Part shown: positions 50,349 to 60,977 of the stretch, in pieces | Layout: the number at the start of each line of letters is the position of its first letter | Position numbering within the stretch: position 1 is the first letter of the stretch | NCBI GenBank assembly: GCA_020161775.1 | Contig: JAIUOW010000020.1 | Location: 1-64,000, forward strand | Source of the DNA: Pseudomonadota bacterium | GTDB taxonomy: Bacteria; Pseudomonadota; Gammaproteobacteria; Burkholderiales; Burkholderiaceae_C | Direction of reading: 5' to 3' | Length of the DNA: 64,000 nucleotides | Made by a program: the position numbers and the translations under genes | Notes under the pieces: generated by a model | Database searches by the model: none | What the model was told of the DNA's origin: nothing | Seen by the model: only the letters and a program-made list of their open reading frames with translations

Positions 50349-51314
50349 ATGAAGAAACTCATGTTCTGCCTGACCGCCCTGATGGTCGCAGCCAGCGCGA
50401 CGGCGCAGACCAAGTGGGACCTGCCCACGGGCTACAGCGCCAACAGCTTCCAGACGCAGAACGTGCAGCAGTTCGCCACCGAGGTGGACCAGCTCACCGG
50501 CGGCAAGCTCAAGATCACGCTGCATCCGGGGGGCTCGCTGTACAAGGCCAACGAGATCAAGCGCGCCGTGCAGACGGGCCAGGTGCCCGCCGCTGAGTTC
50601 ATCCTGTCGGGCGCGGCCAACGAGAACCCGCTGTTCGGCGTGGACTCCATTCCGTTCCTGGCCACCGGCTACGCCGACGCCAAGCGCCTGTACCAGGCCG
50701 CCAAGCCCGCGCAGGACAAGCTGCTGGCATCCCAGGGCATGAAGGTGCTGTTCACCGTGCCGTGGCCGGGCCAGTCGCTGTATTCGCTCAAGCCCATCAA
50801 TGCGCCGGCGGATTTTGCGGGTACCAAGATGCGCGCCTACAACCCCGCCACCACCCGCATCGCGCAGCTGCTCAAGGCGCAGCCCGTGACCATCCAGCTG
50901 GCGGAGCTGGGCCAGGCCCTGGCCACCGGCGGCGTGCAGAACTTCCTGACCTCCAGCGCGAGCGGCGTGGAAAGCAAGCTGCACGAGCAGGTGAAGTATT
51001 TCTATCCGGTCAGTGCCTGGCTGCCGCGCAATGCCACGGTGGTGAGCCAGAAGGCCTTTGACGCGTTGGACAAGCCCACGCAGGAGGCGGTGCTCAAGGC
51101 CGCCGCCGCAGCCGAAGCGCGCGGCTGGGCCACCAGCGAACGGCTGGACAGTGAATACATCAAGGAGCTCGGCGCCAAGGGCATGACGATTGCCGCGCCG
51201 TCTGACGCGGTGAAGAAGGTGCTGGCCGACATCGGCGAGACCATGACCGCTGAATGGCTCAAGACCGCTGGCGCCGAAGGCCAGGGCGTGATCGACGCTT
51301 ACCGCAAGCCGTAA
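50349..51314 (+). CDS. TRAP solute-binding protein (DctP) of the second system
   Basis: The 321-residue protein has a signal peptide (MKKLMFCLTALMVAASATAQ) and begins its mature part TKWDLPTGYSANSFQTQNVQ. It parallels the binding proteins at 46725 and 53268, with MRAYNPATTRIAQLLKAQPV in the ligand region. It lies 15 bases after the DUF1445 gene and upstream of its dctQM. The ligand is probably pyroglutamate or a related acid, by context. Confidence 0.9.
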   Translation: MKKLMFCLTALMVAASATAQTKWDLPTGYSANSFQTQNVQQFATEVDQLTGGKLKITLHPGGSLYKANEIKRAVQTGQVPAAEFILSGAANENPLFGVDSIPFLATGYADAKRLYQAAKPAQDKLLASQGMKVLFTVPWPGQSLYSLKPINAPADFAGTKMRAYNPATTRIAQLLKAQPVTIQLAELGQALATGGVQNFLTSSASGVESKLHEQVKYFYPVSAWLPRNATVVSQKAFDALDKPTQEAVLKAAAAAEARGWATSERLDSEYIKELGAKGMTIAAPSDAVKKVLADIGETMTAEWLKTAGAEGQGVIDAYRKP

Positions 51315-51413
51315 GCCGCCCCGGTTGTCTCCTGCGGCGGGAAGCACCTTGCTTCTTCGGCCTTCCGCCGCTTTTCCCCCTTCCCTCAAGTCAGTCCGAA
51401 CCAGGAGCGTGCG

Positions 51414-51923
51414 GTGGCCAAACTCGTCCTCAATTTCTACAAGCTGCTCATGCTGCTGGCCTGCGTGGCCATGGTGGCGGCCTTTGGCATCGTCCTGCTG
51501 GGGGTGGTGGCCCGTGAAGTCCATTGGGATATCCCGGGGCTGGACGCCTATGCCGGCTACGCGATTGCGGCGGCGCTGTTCCTGGCCTTGCCCGGCACGC
51601 TCCAGCATGGCGACCACATCCGCGTGACGCTGCTGCTGGACAAGGTGCCCACCCGGTTGCGTGGCGCGCTGGAATGGTGGTGCCTGGCGGCGGCCTTTGG
51701 CGTGGCGGTGTACCTCGCCTGGTATGCGGGGCGACTGGTCTGGGTGTCGTATGCCACCCATGACATCTCGCCCGCAGCGGATGCCTCGCCCCTGTGGATT
51801 CCCCAGATCGCCATGGCGCTGGGCTGCATTGGCTTTGCCTTGTCATTTGGCCATGCACTCATAGAGCGCTGGCGCGGTGGCAGCTTCATTGGCGTGGCCG
51901 GTGATGCGGCCCATGTTGAATAA
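51414..51923 (+). CDS. TRAP transporter small permease (DctQ)
   Basis: The 169-residue protein has four membrane helices. DIPGLDAYAGYAIAAALFLA and QHGDHIRVTLLLDKVP are the DctQ hallmarks. The start is a GTG with AGGAG six bases upstream. It is followed by dctM after 18 bases. Confidence 0.92.
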   Translation: MAKLVLNFYKLLMLLACVAMVAAFGIVLLGVVAREVHWDIPGLDAYAGYAIAAALFLALPGTLQHGDHIRVTLLLDKVPTRLRGALEWWCLAAAFGVAVYLAWYAGRLVWVSYATHDISPAADASPLWIPQIAMALGCIGFALSFGHALIERWRGGSFIGVAGDAAHVE

Positions 51924-51941
51924 AAGCGAAAGAACAACATC

Positions 51942-53240
51942 ATGGACGTCGTGATTGCATTCGCCCTGATCGTGCTGCTGTTTGCGGTGCTGGGCTCGGG
52001 CCTGTGGATCGGCTTGTCGCTGCTGGCGGTGGCGCTGATCGGCATGGAACTGTTTACCTCCCGGCCGGTGGGCGACAGCATGATGCTGACCATCTGGGGT
52101 TCCACCTCCAGCTGGACGCTCACGGCCTTGCCGCTTTTCCTGTGGATGGGCGAAATCCTGTTTCGCAGCAAGCTGAGCGACGACATGTTCAAGGGCCTGG
52201 CGCCCTGGCTGGACCGCCTGCCGGGCCGGCTGCTGCACACCAACGTGGTGGGCTGCACCATCTTTGCGGCCATCTCGGGCTCCAGCGCCGCCACCTGCGC
52301 GACCATCGGCAAGATCACCCTGCCCGAGCTGAAAAAGCGCGGTTACCCGGACGACATTTCCATCGGCACCTTGGCGGGTGCCGGCACGCTGGGCCTGCTG
52401 ATCCCGCCGTCCATCATCATGATCGTGTACGGCGTGGCGGCCAATGTGTCGATTGCCAAGCTGTTCCTGGCGGGCGTGATTCCGGGGCTGCTGCTGGCGG
52501 CGCTGTTCATGGGCTACATCATCGTCTGGGCCCTGTTCAACAAGGACAAGGTGCCGGCGGCCGATCAGGCCATGAGCTTTGGCCAGAAGGTGTTTGCCTC
52601 GCGCCATTTGATCCCGGTGGTGTCGCTGATCGCCCTGGTGCTGGGCGGCATCTACAGCGGCATTGCCACCGCCACCGAAGCCGCGGCGTTGGGCGTGGGC
52701 GGTGCGCTGCTGCTGGCCAAAATTGAGGGGTCGCTGGACTGGGCGCGCTTCAAGGACGGACTGGTGGCCGCCTGCCGCGTGTACTGCATGATCGGGCTGA
52801 TCCTGGCCGGCGCCGCGTTCCTGACGCTGGCCATGGGCTTCATCGGCCTGCCGCGGCACCTGGCGGAATTCATTGGCGCGCTGCACCTGTCGCCGTTTTC
52901 GCTGATGCTGCTGCTGATTGTGTTCTTCATCATCCTGGGCTGCTTCCTGGATGGCATCTCCATGGTGGTGCTGACGATTGCGGTGCTGTTGCCAACGGTC
53001 GAGGCCGCCGGCTTTGACCTGATCTGGTTCGGCATCTTCATCGTGCTGGTGGTCGAGATGGCGCAGATCACGCCACCGGTGGGGTTCAACCTGTTCGTGC
53101 TGCAGGGCCTGACCAAACGCGAGGTGACCTGGATCGCCCGCACCGCCATGCCGCTGTTCTTCCTGATGATCGCGGCCGTGATCGCGACCTACTTCTTCCC
53201 TGACGTGGTCTTGTGGCTGCCACGCCAGATGCAGGGTTGA
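51942..53240 (+). CDS. TRAP transporter large permease (DctM)
   Basis: The 432-residue permease shows ALPLFLWMGEILFRSKLSDD, AAISGSSAATCATIGKITLP, LIPPSIIMIVYGVAANVSIA and ITPPVGFNLFVLQGLTKREV. It is a clear paralogue of the permease at 44915-46216. It may serve both binding proteins of this operon. Confidence 0.93.
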   Translation: MDVVIAFALIVLLFAVLGSGLWIGLSLLAVALIGMELFTSRPVGDSMMLTIWGSTSSWTLTALPLFLWMGEILFRSKLSDDMFKGLAPWLDRLPGRLLHTNVVGCTIFAAISGSSAATCATIGKITLPELKKRGYPDDISIGTLAGAGTLGLLIPPSIIMIVYGVAANVSIAKLFLAGVIPGLLLAALFMGYIIVWALFNKDKVPAADQAMSFGQKVFASRHLIPVVSLIALVLGGIYSGIATATEAAALGVGGALLLAKIEGSLDWARFKDGLVAACRVYCMIGLILAGAAFLTLAMGFIGLPRHLAEFIGALHLSPFSLMLLLIVFFIILGCFLDGISMVVLTIAVLLPTVEAAGFDLIWFGIFIVLVVEMAQITPPVGFNLFVLQGLTKREVTWIARTAMPLFFLMIAAVIATYFFPDVVLWLPRQMQG

Positions 53241-53267
53241 GCCACTCCACCCCACCAGGAGTTCACC

Positions 53268-54245
53268 ATGAAGGTCTTGCTGATTGCCGCGCTCGCAGCG
53301 GCCGCGCTGAGTCACGCCCCGATGCTGCACGCCCAGACGAACTGGAAGCTCGCCACCGGCTACCGCGCCGAGTCGTTCCACACGCAGAACGTCATGCAGT
53401 TCGCCAAAGATGTGGAGCAGGCCAGCGCCGGTGCGCTGCGCATAGACGTGAAGCCCAACAACGAGCTGTTCAAGCTCAACGAGATCCGCCAGGCGGTGCA
53501 GGACGGCAAGGCCGAGGCTGGCGAGACCATCATGACCAGCATGGTCAAGGAGATTCCCATCGCCGGGGCCGACGCCATTCCGTTCGTGGTGAGCAGCTAT
53601 GAGGACGCCAAGCGCATGTGGGACCTGCAGCGCCCGCTGATCGACAAGCATTTCGCGCAGCGCGGCCTGAAGGCGTTGTATGCGGTGCCGTGGCCGCCAC
53701 AGGGGCTGTACGCCGGCGCGCCGGTGCGTTCGTCGGCCGACTTCCGTGGCACGCGCATGCGCACCTACAACCAGTCCACCATCCGCATTGCCGAGATGCT
53801 GGGCGCCACGCCGGTGGACGTGCCCATGGTGGAAGTCAACAAGGCGTTGGCCAGCGGCAAGATGGACAACATGATCACGTCCGCCGTGACCGGCGTGGAA
53901 AACCAGGTCTGGGGCCAGATCAGGCATTACTACGAAATCAATGCCTGGTTCCCCAAGAACATTGTTTTTGTGAACCTCAAGGCATTTGACGCCCTGAAGC
54001 CCGTCGTGCAGCAGGCCGTGCTGAAGTCCGCGCAAGAGGCCGAGGCGCGCGGCTGGGCCCTGAGCCGGGGCGTTGCCGCCGATTCGACCGGCGAGCTGAA
54101 AGCCAGGGGCATGAAGGTGGATCGCATCCCGGCCGACTTCGAGGCTGAACTCAAGCGCATGGGCGAGAAATTCTCCCGCGAATGGGTACGATCTGTCGGG
54201 AACGAGGCCAACAATATTTTCGTGCCGTACTACATCCAACGTTAA
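53268..54245 (+). CDS. Second TRAP solute-binding protein (DctP) in the operon
   Basis: The 325-residue protein has a signal peptide ([20 protein letters not shown]) and starts its mature part [20 protein letters not shown]. The ligand region reads [20 protein letters not shown]. It is related to but more divergent than the DctP at 50349. No extra permease genes accompany it, so it probably shares the upstream DctQM. It is followed by the oxoprolinase gene after 11 bases. Confidence 0.9.
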   Translation: MKVLLIAALAAAALSHAPMLHAQTNWKLATGYRAESFHTQNVMQFAKDVEQASAGALRIDVKPNNELFKLNEIRQAVQDGKAEAGETIMTSMVKEIPIAGADAIPFVVSSYEDAKRMWDLQRPLIDKHFAQRGLKALYAVPWPPQGLYAGAPVRSSADFRGTRMRTYNQSTIRIAEMLGATPVDVPMVEVNKALASGKMDNMITSAVTGVENQVWGQIRHYYEINAWFPKNIVFVNLKAFDALKPVVQQAVLKSAQEAEARGWALSRGVAADSTGELKARGMKVDRIPADFEAELKRMGEKFSREWVRSVGNEANNIFVPYYIQR

Positions 54246-54256
54246 CCTCACGCACC

Positions 54257-57200
54257 ATGCAAGACTCTCATTCCGTTCCGGGTTCAAGCCGCTGGCAATT
54301 CTGGATTGATCGCGGCGGCACTTTCACCGACATCGTGGCCAAGCGGCCCGACGGCACGTTGATCACGCACAAGCTGCTCAGCGAGAACCCCGAGCAGTAC
54401 AAGGACGCTGCCGTGGCCGGCATCCGCCACCTGCTGGGTTTGAAGCGCGGCGAGCCGGTCACGCCCGAGGTGGTGGAGTGCGTGAAGATGGGCACCACGG
54501 TGGCCACCAATGCGCTGCTGGAGCGCAAGGGCGAGCCCACGCTGCTGGTCACTACGCGCGGCTTCCGTGACGCGCTGCGCATTGCCTACCAGAACCGCCC
54601 GCGCCTGTTCGACCGCAACATCATGCTGCCCGAGCTGCTGTACACCGAGGTGATCGAGGCGCAGGAGCGACTGGGTGCGCAGGGTGAGGTGCTGCAGCCG
54701 CTGGACGAGGCATCGCTGCGCGGCGACCTGCTGGCCGCCTATGGCCGCGGCCTGCGCAGCGTGGCCATCGTGTTCATGCACGGCTACCGCTATACGGAGC
54801 ATGAACTGGCTGCCAAACGCATTGCCAAAGAGACGGGCTTCACCCAGGTCAGCACCAGCTTTGAGACCAGCCCGATGATGAAGTTCGTGAGCCGCGGCGA
54901 CACGACGGTGGTGGATGCGTACCTGTCGCCCATCCTGCGCCGCTACGTGGAGCAGGTGGCCGGCGAGATGCCGGGCGTCAAGCTGTTCTTCATGCAATCG
55001 TCCGGCGGTCTGACCGATGCGCACGCTTTCCAGGGCAAGGACGCCATCCTGTCCGGCCCGGCTGGCGGCATCGTGGGCATGGCCAGGACAGCGGAGCTGG
55101 CCTTTGGCAAGTCTTCGGCGGCGGTGGCGGGGCATGACGTGAAGGTGATCGGCTTTGACATGGGCGGTACCTCCACGGATGTGAGCCACTATGCCGGTGA
55201 GTTCGAGCGCGAGTTCGAGACCCAGGTGGCTGGCGTGCGCATGCGCGCGCCGATGATGAGCATCCACACCGTGGCGGCGGGCGGCGGCTCCATCCTCGAA
55301 TTTGACGGCGCGCGCTTTCGCGTGGGGCCCGAGAGCGCCGGCGCCAACCCCGGCCCGGCCAGCTACCGCCGTGGCGGCCCGCTGGCCGTGACCGACGCGA
55401 ACGTGATGACGGGCAAGATCCAGCCGCGTTACTTCCCCAAGGTGTTCGGCCCGAATGCCGACGAGGCCCTGAGCTTCGAGGCGGTGGAGGCGAAGTTCAA
55501 CGAGCTGGCCGGCAAGACGGGGCGCAGCGCCGAAGTGGTGGCCGAAGGCTTCATCAACATCGCCGTGCAGCAGATGGCCAATGCCATCAAGAAGATATCG
55601 GTGGCGCGCGGCTATGACGTGACGCGCTACACGCTGCAGTGCTTTGGTGGTGCGGGTGGTCAGCATGCCTGCCTGGTGGCTGATGCCCTGGGCATGACGC
55701 GCGTGTTCGTGCACCCGCTGGCCGGTGTGCTCAGTGCCTATGGCATGGGGCTGGCTGACCAGAACGTGATCCGCGAGCAGGCGGTGGAAATGCCGCTGGC
55801 GGCGGCGTCGCTGCCGCTGGTGGCCGAGAAGCTGGACGCCCTGGGCGCGGCCGCCCAGGCAGAGCTGGAGCGCCAGCAGGTGAATGCCGGCACGGTCAAG
55901 GTGCATCACCGCGTGCATGTGCGGTATGAGGGCAGCGACTCGGCCCTGGTCGTGCCGTTTGGCGACCTGGCCACCATCAAGGCGGGCTTTGAATCGGCGT
56001 ACCGCCAGCGTTTTTCCTTCCTGATGCAGGGCAAGCGGCTGGTGGTGGAGGCGGTGTCCGTCGAGGCCGTGGTGGCTGGCGACGCGCCTGCCGAGCCGCG
56101 CCACGACACCCACGAGCCGCGCGAAGTGCCACGCCGCGAAGCCGTGCGCATGTATTCGGGTGGCCAGTGGCATGACGCCGCGCTGGTGGTGCGTGAGGAC
56201 CTGCGGCCCGGCGACGTGGTGCCGGGCCCGGCCATCATTGCCGAAAAGAACGCCACCACCGTGGTGGAGCCCGGCTGGGAGGCGGAGCTAACCGCCTTGG
56301 ACCATCTGGTGCTGGACCGTCGCATTCCGCGGGCCGTGAAGTTTGCCGTGGGCACCACGGTGGACCCGGTCCTGCTGGAGGTGTTCAACAACCTGTTCAT
56401 GAACATTGCCGAACAGATGGGCCTGCAGCTGCAGAACACGGCCTACTCCGTCAACATCAAAGAGCGGCTGGACTTCAGCTGCGCGCTGTTTGACACCGAC
56501 GGCAACCTGATCGCCAACGCACCGCACATGCCGGTGCACCTGGGTTCCATGGGCGAGAGCATCAAGACCGTGATCCGCGAGAACGCAGGCAAGATGCAGC
56601 CAGGCGATGTCTATGTGTTGAATGACCCCTACCACGGCGGCACGCACCTGCCGGACGTGACCGTCATCACGCCCGTTTACCTGGGTGCCGCGGCGCACGA
56701 CAAGCCGTTGTTCTACGTGGGCAGCCGCGGCCACCATGCCGACATCGGCGGTACCACGCCCGGCTCGATGCCGCCGTTTTCCACGCGCATCGAGGAAGAG
56801 GGCGTTCAGATCAACAACGTCAAGCTGGTGGACCAGGGCGTGTTGCGCGAGGCCGAGATGGTGGCGCTGCTGCAAAGCGGGCAATACCCCAGCCGCAACC
56901 CGCAGCAGAACATGGCCGACCTGAAGGCACAGATTGCCGCCAATGAAAAGGGCGTGCAGGAACTGCGCAAGATGGCGGACCAGTTTGGCCTGGACGTGGT
57001 GCAGGCCTATATGGGCCATGTGCAGGACAACGCCGAGGAATCGGTGCGCCGTGTCATCACACGGCTGAAGGACGGTGCGTTTGCGCTGCCGCTGGACAAC
57101 GGCGCGCAGATCCAGGTGGCGATCCGGGTGAACACAGCCCAGCGCAGCGCCGAAATCGACTTCACCGGCACATCGCCACAGCAGACCAACAACTTCAACG

Positions 57201-57895
57201 CGCCCACGGCGGTGTGCATGGCGGCGGTGCTGTACGTGTTCCGAACGCTGGTGGACGACGACATTCCGCTGAATGCGGGTTGCCTGAAGCCGTTGAAGGT
57301 GATCATTCCGCCGGGCTCCATGCTCAACCCAAACCCGCCGGCCTCGGTGGTGGCGGGCAATGTGGAGACTTCTACCTGCATCACCAATTGCCTGTACGGC
57401 GCCCTGGGCGTGATGGCGGCTAGCCAGTGCACGATGAACAACTTCACCTTCGGCAATGCGTCGCACCAGTATTACGAGACCATCTCTGGCGGGTCGGGCG
57501 CAGGGGAGGGCTTCCACGGCACGAGCGTGGTACAGACCCACATGACCAATTCGCGCCTGACGGACCCTGAGGTGCTGGAGTTCCGCTTCCCGGTGCGGCT
57601 GGACAGCTATGAAATCCGCCATGGCTCCGGCGGTGCCGGGCAGTACCAGGGCGGCAACGGTGGCGTGCGGCGCGTGCGCTTCCTGGAGAACATGACGGCC
57701 AGCATCCTGTCCAACGGGCGCAAGCATGGCGCGTTTGGCATGGCCGGTGGCCAGCCAGGGCAGGTGGGCATCAACCGCGTGGTGCGCAGCAACGGAACCG
57801 TCGAGGAACTGGGCCACATCGGCCAGGCTGAAATGAAGCCGGGCGATGTGTTTGAAATCCACACGCCAGGCGGCGGCGGCTACGGCGCGGCCTGA
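54257..57895 (+). CDS. 5-oxoprolinase (ATP-hydrolysing), HyuA-HyuB fusion
   Basis: The 1212-residue protein fuses a HyuA-type ATPase half to a HyuB-type half, as in eukaryotic-type 5-oxoprolinase OplAH. Residues about 12-230 are the Hydant_A_N part ([19 protein letters not shown]), about 230-540 the Hydantoinase_A core ([16 protein letters not shown] and [19 protein letters not shown]), and about 700-1205 the Hydantoinase_B half ([34 protein letters not shown]). It opens 5-oxoproline to glutamate using ATP. Hydantoinase activity cannot be excluded. It is last in the TRAP operon. Confidence 0.92.
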   Translation: MQDSHSVPGSSRWQFWIDRGGTFTDIVAKRPDGTLITHKLLSENPEQYKDAAVAGIRHLLGLKRGEPVTPEVVECVKMGTTVATNALLERKGEPTLLVTTRGFRDALRIAYQNRPRLFDRNIMLPELLYTEVIEAQERLGAQGEVLQPLDEASLRGDLLAAYGRGLRSVAIVFMHGYRYTEHELAAKRIAKETGFTQVSTSFETSPMMKFVSRGDTTVVDAYLSPILRRYVEQVAGEMPGVKLFFMQSSGGLTDAHAFQGKDAILSGPAGGIVGMARTAELAFGKSSAAVAGHDVKVIGFDMGGTSTDVSHYAGEFEREFETQVAGVRMRAPMMSIHTVAAGGGSILEFDGARFRVGPESAGANPGPASYRRGGPLAVTDANVMTGKIQPRYFPKVFGPNADEALSFEAVEAKFNELAGKTGRSAEVVAEGFINIAVQQMANAIKKISVARGYDVTRYTLQCFGGAGGQHACLVADALGMTRVFVHPLAGVLSAYGMGLADQNVIREQAVEMPLAAASLPLVAEKLDALGAAAQAELERQQVNAGTVKVHHRVHVRYEGSDSALVVPFGDLATIKAGFESAYRQRFSFLMQGKRLVVEAVSVEAVVAGDAPAEPRHDTHEPREVPRREAVRMYSGGQWHDAALVVREDLRPGDVVPGPAIIAEKNATTVVEPGWEAELTALDHLVLDRRIPRAVKFAVGTTVDPVLLEVFNNLFMNIAEQMGLQLQNTAYSVNIKERLDFSCALFDTDGNLIANAPHMPVHLGSMGESIKTVIRENAGKMQPGDVYVLNDPYHGGTHLPDVTVITPVYLGAAAHDKPLFYVGSRGHHADIGGTTPGSMPPFSTRIEEEGVQINNVKLVDQGVLREAEMVALLQSGQYPSRNPQQNMADLKAQIAANEKGVQELRKMADQFGLDVVQAYMGHVQDNAEESVRRVITRLKDGAFALPLDNGAQIQVAIRVNTAQRSAEIDFTGTSPQQTNNFNAPTAVCMAAVLYVFRTLVDDDIPLNAGCLKPLKVIIPPGSMLNPNPPASVVAGNVETSTCITNCLYGALGVMAASQCTMNNFTFGNASHQYYETISGGSGAGEGFHGTSVVQTHMTNSRLTDPEVLEFRFPVRLDSYEIRHGSGGAGQYQGGNGGVRRVRFLENMTASILSNGRKHGAFGMAGGQPGQVGINRVVRSNGTVEELGHIGQAEMKPGDVFEIHTPGGGGYGAA

Positions 57896-58024
57896 CGGGG
57901 CACACGCTGGCGCAGGACCTGGGGCAAGCCGAAGCACAGCGGCGCACGGCGGATTTGTTGCCGCTGTTTGGTGCTGCGGTGCCCGGCGTGGCGGTGCGGC
58001 GGCAAATTACCGACAATCGTGCGC

Positions 58025-58558
58025 ATGAACAGCGCTTTCATTGACAACTACCGCTTCCTGGCACGCTACAACGCCTGGTTCAACGAACGCCTGTACGGCG
58101 CGTGTGACGGGCTCACCGAGGCGCAACGCCTGCACGACCATGGCGCCTTCTTTGGCTCCATCCACGGCACGCTGAACCATCTGGTCTGGGGCGACACCAT
58201 GTGGCTCCAGCGCTTCAACGCCCAAGGCGAGGGCTTTGCCGCCTTGGGCGGCGGTGTGCTGAGCTTGCCGTCGGGCGCCACGTACGGCACGGTGCTGGAG
58301 TCTGACTGGGCTGCGCTCAAGGCCCGGCGTGAACGGCTGGACGCGGCCATTGAAGCCTGGCTGGCGCAGATGCCTGAAGACTTTCCCTTGCGCACCATGC
58401 GCTATGCCAATACGCGGGGCGTGTGGCGTGAGCACCCGGCCTGGCAGGCCATGACGCATTTCTTCAACCACCAGACCCACCACCGTGGCCAGGTGACCAC
58501 GCTGCTGAGCCAGATCGGGGTGGATGTGGGGGTGACGGACCTGATCGCGCTGGTTTGA
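58025..58558 (+). CDS. DinB family protein
   Basis: The 177-residue four-helix protein has metal-binding His residues in TLNHLVWGD (near residue 50) and THFFNHQTHHRGQV (near residue 150). This is the Nate/DinB pattern of a three-His site. Function is unknown; members may use mycothiol, bacillithiol or other thiols. The 129-bp region before it, after the oxoprolinase stop, shows no credible gene. Confidence 0.88.
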   Translation: MNSAFIDNYRFLARYNAWFNERLYGACDGLTEAQRLHDHGAFFGSIHGTLNHLVWGDTMWLQRFNAQGEGFAALGGGVLSLPSGATYGTVLESDWAALKARRERLDAAIEAWLAQMPEDFPLRTMRYANTRGVWREHPAWQAMTHFFNHQTHHRGQVTTLLSQIGVDVGVTDLIALV

Positions 58559-58594
58559 GTCTGCAAGCGCCGCGCCCACGCGCGAGAAGCAAAA

Positions 58595-58616
58595 AGCCCG
58601 CTGCTGCGGGCTTTTG
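58595..58616. terminator. Bidirectional terminator
   Basis: AGCCCGC-TGCT-GCGGGCT forms a seven-pair stem with five A residues before and four T residues after. It lies between the convergent DinB and ComEA-like genes and can end both transcripts. Confidence 0.85.
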
Positions 58617-58633
58617 CGTTGGCGCGAGGTGGC

Positions 58634-58975
58634 TCAGTTCTTCGCCGTGTCGGCTTTCTTGCCGGCGGACTTGTCAGCCTTGGAGGCCTGGTCGGCCGGC
58701 GTCGCGGCAGCCGCCTTGAAGGCCTCGCCCTTGACCGTCAGGCCTTCCTTGGAGAAGCGCGCTGCGTTGGCGGGGCCGATGCCCTGGACGCGGGTGATCA
58801 GGTCGTTCCAGTCCTTGAATTCACCTTTCTTGCGCTCGTCCATGATGCGCTTGGTCATGGCCGGGCCGATGCCGCGCACGCCGTCCAGTTCGGCCTCGGT
58901 GGCCTTGTTGACGTCAGCGGCATGGGAAGTGACTGCACACAGCAAGGCCACAACGGCCAGCAGTTTCTTGAACAT
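58634..58975 (-). CDS. ComEA-like helix-hairpin-helix secreted protein
   Basis: The 113-residue protein has a signal peptide (MFKKLLAVVALLCAVTSHA). A paired helix-hairpin-helix domain follows, with VNKATEAELDGVRGIGPAMT and DLITRVQGIGPANAARFS. The Ala/Lys-rich tail (ADKSAGKKADTAKN) is basic. Such proteins bind double-stranded DNA in the periplasm during transformation, but a competence role is unproven here. It is downstream of hldD on the same strand. Confidence 0.85.
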   Translation of the reverse strand: MFKKLLAVVALLCAVTSHAADVNKATEAELDGVRGIGPAMTKRIMDERKKGEFKDWNDLITRVQGIGPANAARFSKEGLTVKGEAFKAAAATPADQASKADKSAGKKADTAKN

Positions 58976-59052
58976 GGGAATCCTCCTTGATTTGAATAAA
59001 CACCCGGCCCGATTGCCAGGCTGGGCGAGTTTAATAAATCAAAAGTACCAAA

Positions 59053-60048
59053 TCAAGAGTTCAATAGTGACTTCATGTAAGAAGAAACACCGCTTTGCAC
59101 ATCCGCGAACGCATGGTCGCAGCCTGCGGTGCGCAATGCGCTCAGGTCGGCCTGGGTATAGCACTGGTACTTGCCCCTCAGTGCTTCGGGGAAGGGCACG
59201 TATTCAATCAGGCCTTGTGCCACCGCGCCCGCAAGGTCCAGTGGCGGTGCGCTGCGCAGCGCATTGACGGTGGCCAGTGCCACGTCGTTGAACGGTTGCG
59301 CGCGCCCGGTGCCCAGATTGAACAGGCCGGATTTTTGCGGATGGTCAAAGAACCACAGGTTGACCGCCACGACGTCGTCGATGAAGACAAAGTCCCGCTG
59401 CTGCTCGCCTGCGCCATAGCCGCCGTAGTCACCAAACAGCTTGACCTTGCCGTCGGCGCGGAACTGGTTGAACTGGTGAAATGCCACGCTGGCCATGCGG
59501 CCCTTGTGCTGCTCGCGCGGTCCGTACACATTGAAGTACCGGAAGCCCGCTACCTGGTGGGTAGCGTCCTGGAACTGCGCGCCCAGCTCGCGGCGCATGC
59601 GCTGGTCAAACAGCAGCTTGCTGTAGCCATAGACATTCAGCGGCTTTTCAAATTCGGGGCTTTCGCGGAACGTGTCGGAGCCGCCATAGGTGGCTGCGGA
59701 CGATGCGTACAGCAGCCGCACGCCGCGCTGGCGGCACGCATGGAACAGGCCGCAGGACAACGTGTAGTTGTTGTCCATCATGTACTTGCCGTCGGTTTCC
59801 ATGGTGTCGCTGCAGGCGCCTTCATGGAACACCGCCTCGACCTTGCCGAAGCCGCCTTCGGCAAACAGGTCGTAGAACAGGTCGGCATCCACATAGTCCG
59901 CGATGCGCAGGTCGGCCAGGTTGCGGAATTTGTCGCCCTGCGTCAGGTCGTCCACCGCAATGATGTCGTCGATGCCCCGGGCGTTCAGGCCCCGCACGAT
60001 GTTGCTGCCAATGAAGCCGGCCGCGCCGGTGACGACTACTCTTGTCAT
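59053..60048 (-). CDS. hldD: ADP-L-glycero-D-manno-heptose 6-epimerase
   Basis: The 331-residue short-chain-dehydrogenase-type epimerase has the NADP-binding motif [17 protein letters not shown], the SSAATYG segment and the [10 protein letters not shown] catalytic Tyr-Lys region. It makes the L,D-heptose donor for the lipopolysaccharide inner core. The start overlaps the rfaE1 stop by four bases, so kinase and epimerase are coupled. Confidence 0.95.
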   Translation of the reverse strand: MTRVVVTGAAGFIGSNIVRGLNARGIDDIIAVDDLTQGDKFRNLADLRIADYVDADLFYDLFAEGGFGKVEAVFHEGACSDTMETDGKYMMDNNYTLSCGLFHACRQRGVRLLYASSAATYGGSDTFRESPEFEKPLNVYGYSKLLFDQRMRRELGAQFQDATHQVAGFRYFNVYGPREQHKGRMASVAFHQFNQFRADGKVKLFGDYGGYGAGEQQRDFVFIDDVVAVNLWFFDHPQKSGLFNLGTGRAQPFNDVALATVNALRSAPPLDLAGAVAQGLIEYVPFPEALRGKYQCYTQADLSALRTAGCDHAFADVQSGVSSYMKSLLNS

Positions 60049-60977
60049 GCAAACAACTCCTCATAGGACACCGTGGCAGTGCCGAATTTGCCCACCACGA
60101 TGCCGCCCGCCTTGTTGGCCAGCGGCATGGCCTCACGCAGGGGCAGGCCCGCAGCCACCAGGGTGGCCAGAGTGGCAATTACCGTGTCCCCGGCACCCGT
60201 GACGTCAAACACCTCGCGCGCCTGGGCCTTGACGTGCAGTTCACCCTGCGCATCAAAGAGGCTCATGCCTTCTTCGCTGCGGGTCACGAGCAGGGCGCCC
60301 AGGGACAGCGATTCGCGCAGGGCCTGGGCCTTGTCGCGCAGCGCGGATTCACTGCCCCAACTGCCCACCACCTGCTGCAGCTCGGCCCGGTTGGGTGTGA
60401 TGACGCTGGCGCCGGCATAACGTGAATAGTCCGAGCCCTTGGGGTCCACCAGCACCGGCTTGCCGGCGGCGCGCGCGGCGCTGATCATGGTGGCGATGTG
60501 GGCCAGGCCGCCCTTGCCGTAGTCGGAGAACAGTACGGCGTCATGGGCCGGTGCCAGGCGCGCGAAAGCCTCGGTCTGCGAGGCCAGCGCTTCGTGGTCG
60601 GGTTCGCTTTCAAAGTCCAGACGCAACAGCTGCTGCTGGCGGCCGATCACGCGCAGCTTCACCGTGGTTTGCAGGCCGGCGTCGCGCGCCAGGTGCGTGC
60701 TGATGCCGGTGCTTTGCATCAGATGCTCCAGCTTGCGCCCGGGCTCGTCGTCGCCGATCACGCCAATGAAGCTGGCCTGGGCGCCCAGCGTGGCGATGTT
60801 GTAGGCCACGTTGGCCGCGGCGCCGATGCGCTCTTCCTCGCGCGAGACGCGCACCACGGGCACGGGTGCTTCGGGGGAAATGCGGTCCACGGCGCCGTGC
60901 CAGTAGCGGTCCAGCATGGCGTCACCCACCACCAGAACGCGGGCGGCGGCGAGGGTTTCTTTGGATATATGGCTCAT
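60045..60977 (-). CDS. rfaE1: D-glycero-beta-D-manno-heptose-7-phosphate kinase (HldE domain I)
   Basis: The 310-residue protein corresponds only to the kinase half of E. coli HldE. It has the ribokinase-fold motifs [36 protein letters not shown] and the anion-hole loop [20 protein letters not shown]. It phosphorylates heptose-7-phosphate in LPS core synthesis. The nucleotidyltransferase half is not here and must be a separate gene. It overlaps lapB and hldD by four bases each. Confidence 0.94.
   Translation of the reverse strand: MSHISKETLAAARVLVVGDAMLDRYWHGAVDRISPEAPVPVVRVSREEERIGAAANVAYNIATLGAQASFIGVIGDDEPGRKLEHLMQSTGISTHLARDAGLQTTVKLRVIGRQQQLLRLDFESEPDHEALASQTEAFARLAPAHDAVLFSDYGKGGLAHIATMISAARAAGKPVLVDPKGSDYSRYAGASVITPNRAELQQVVGSWGSESALRDKAQALRESLSLGALLVTRSEEGMSLFDAQGELHVKAQAREVFDVTGAGDTVIATLATLVAAGLPLREAMPLANKAGGIVVGKFGTATVSYEELFA

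Noticed and set aside
49515-51761. Minus-strand open frame of 748 codons
   Set aside because: It covers DUF1445, dctP and dctQ in antisense and has no credible domain.
51843-54287. Minus-strand open frame of 814 codons opposite dctM and dctP
   Set aside because: It is antisense to two clear TRAP genes. Its His/Gln/Arg-rich composition is typical of shadow frames in GC-rich DNA.
57896-58024. Possible gene remnant between the oxoprolinase and DinB genes
   Set aside because: The frame has no start and no recognisable motif. I see only a short untranslated gap.
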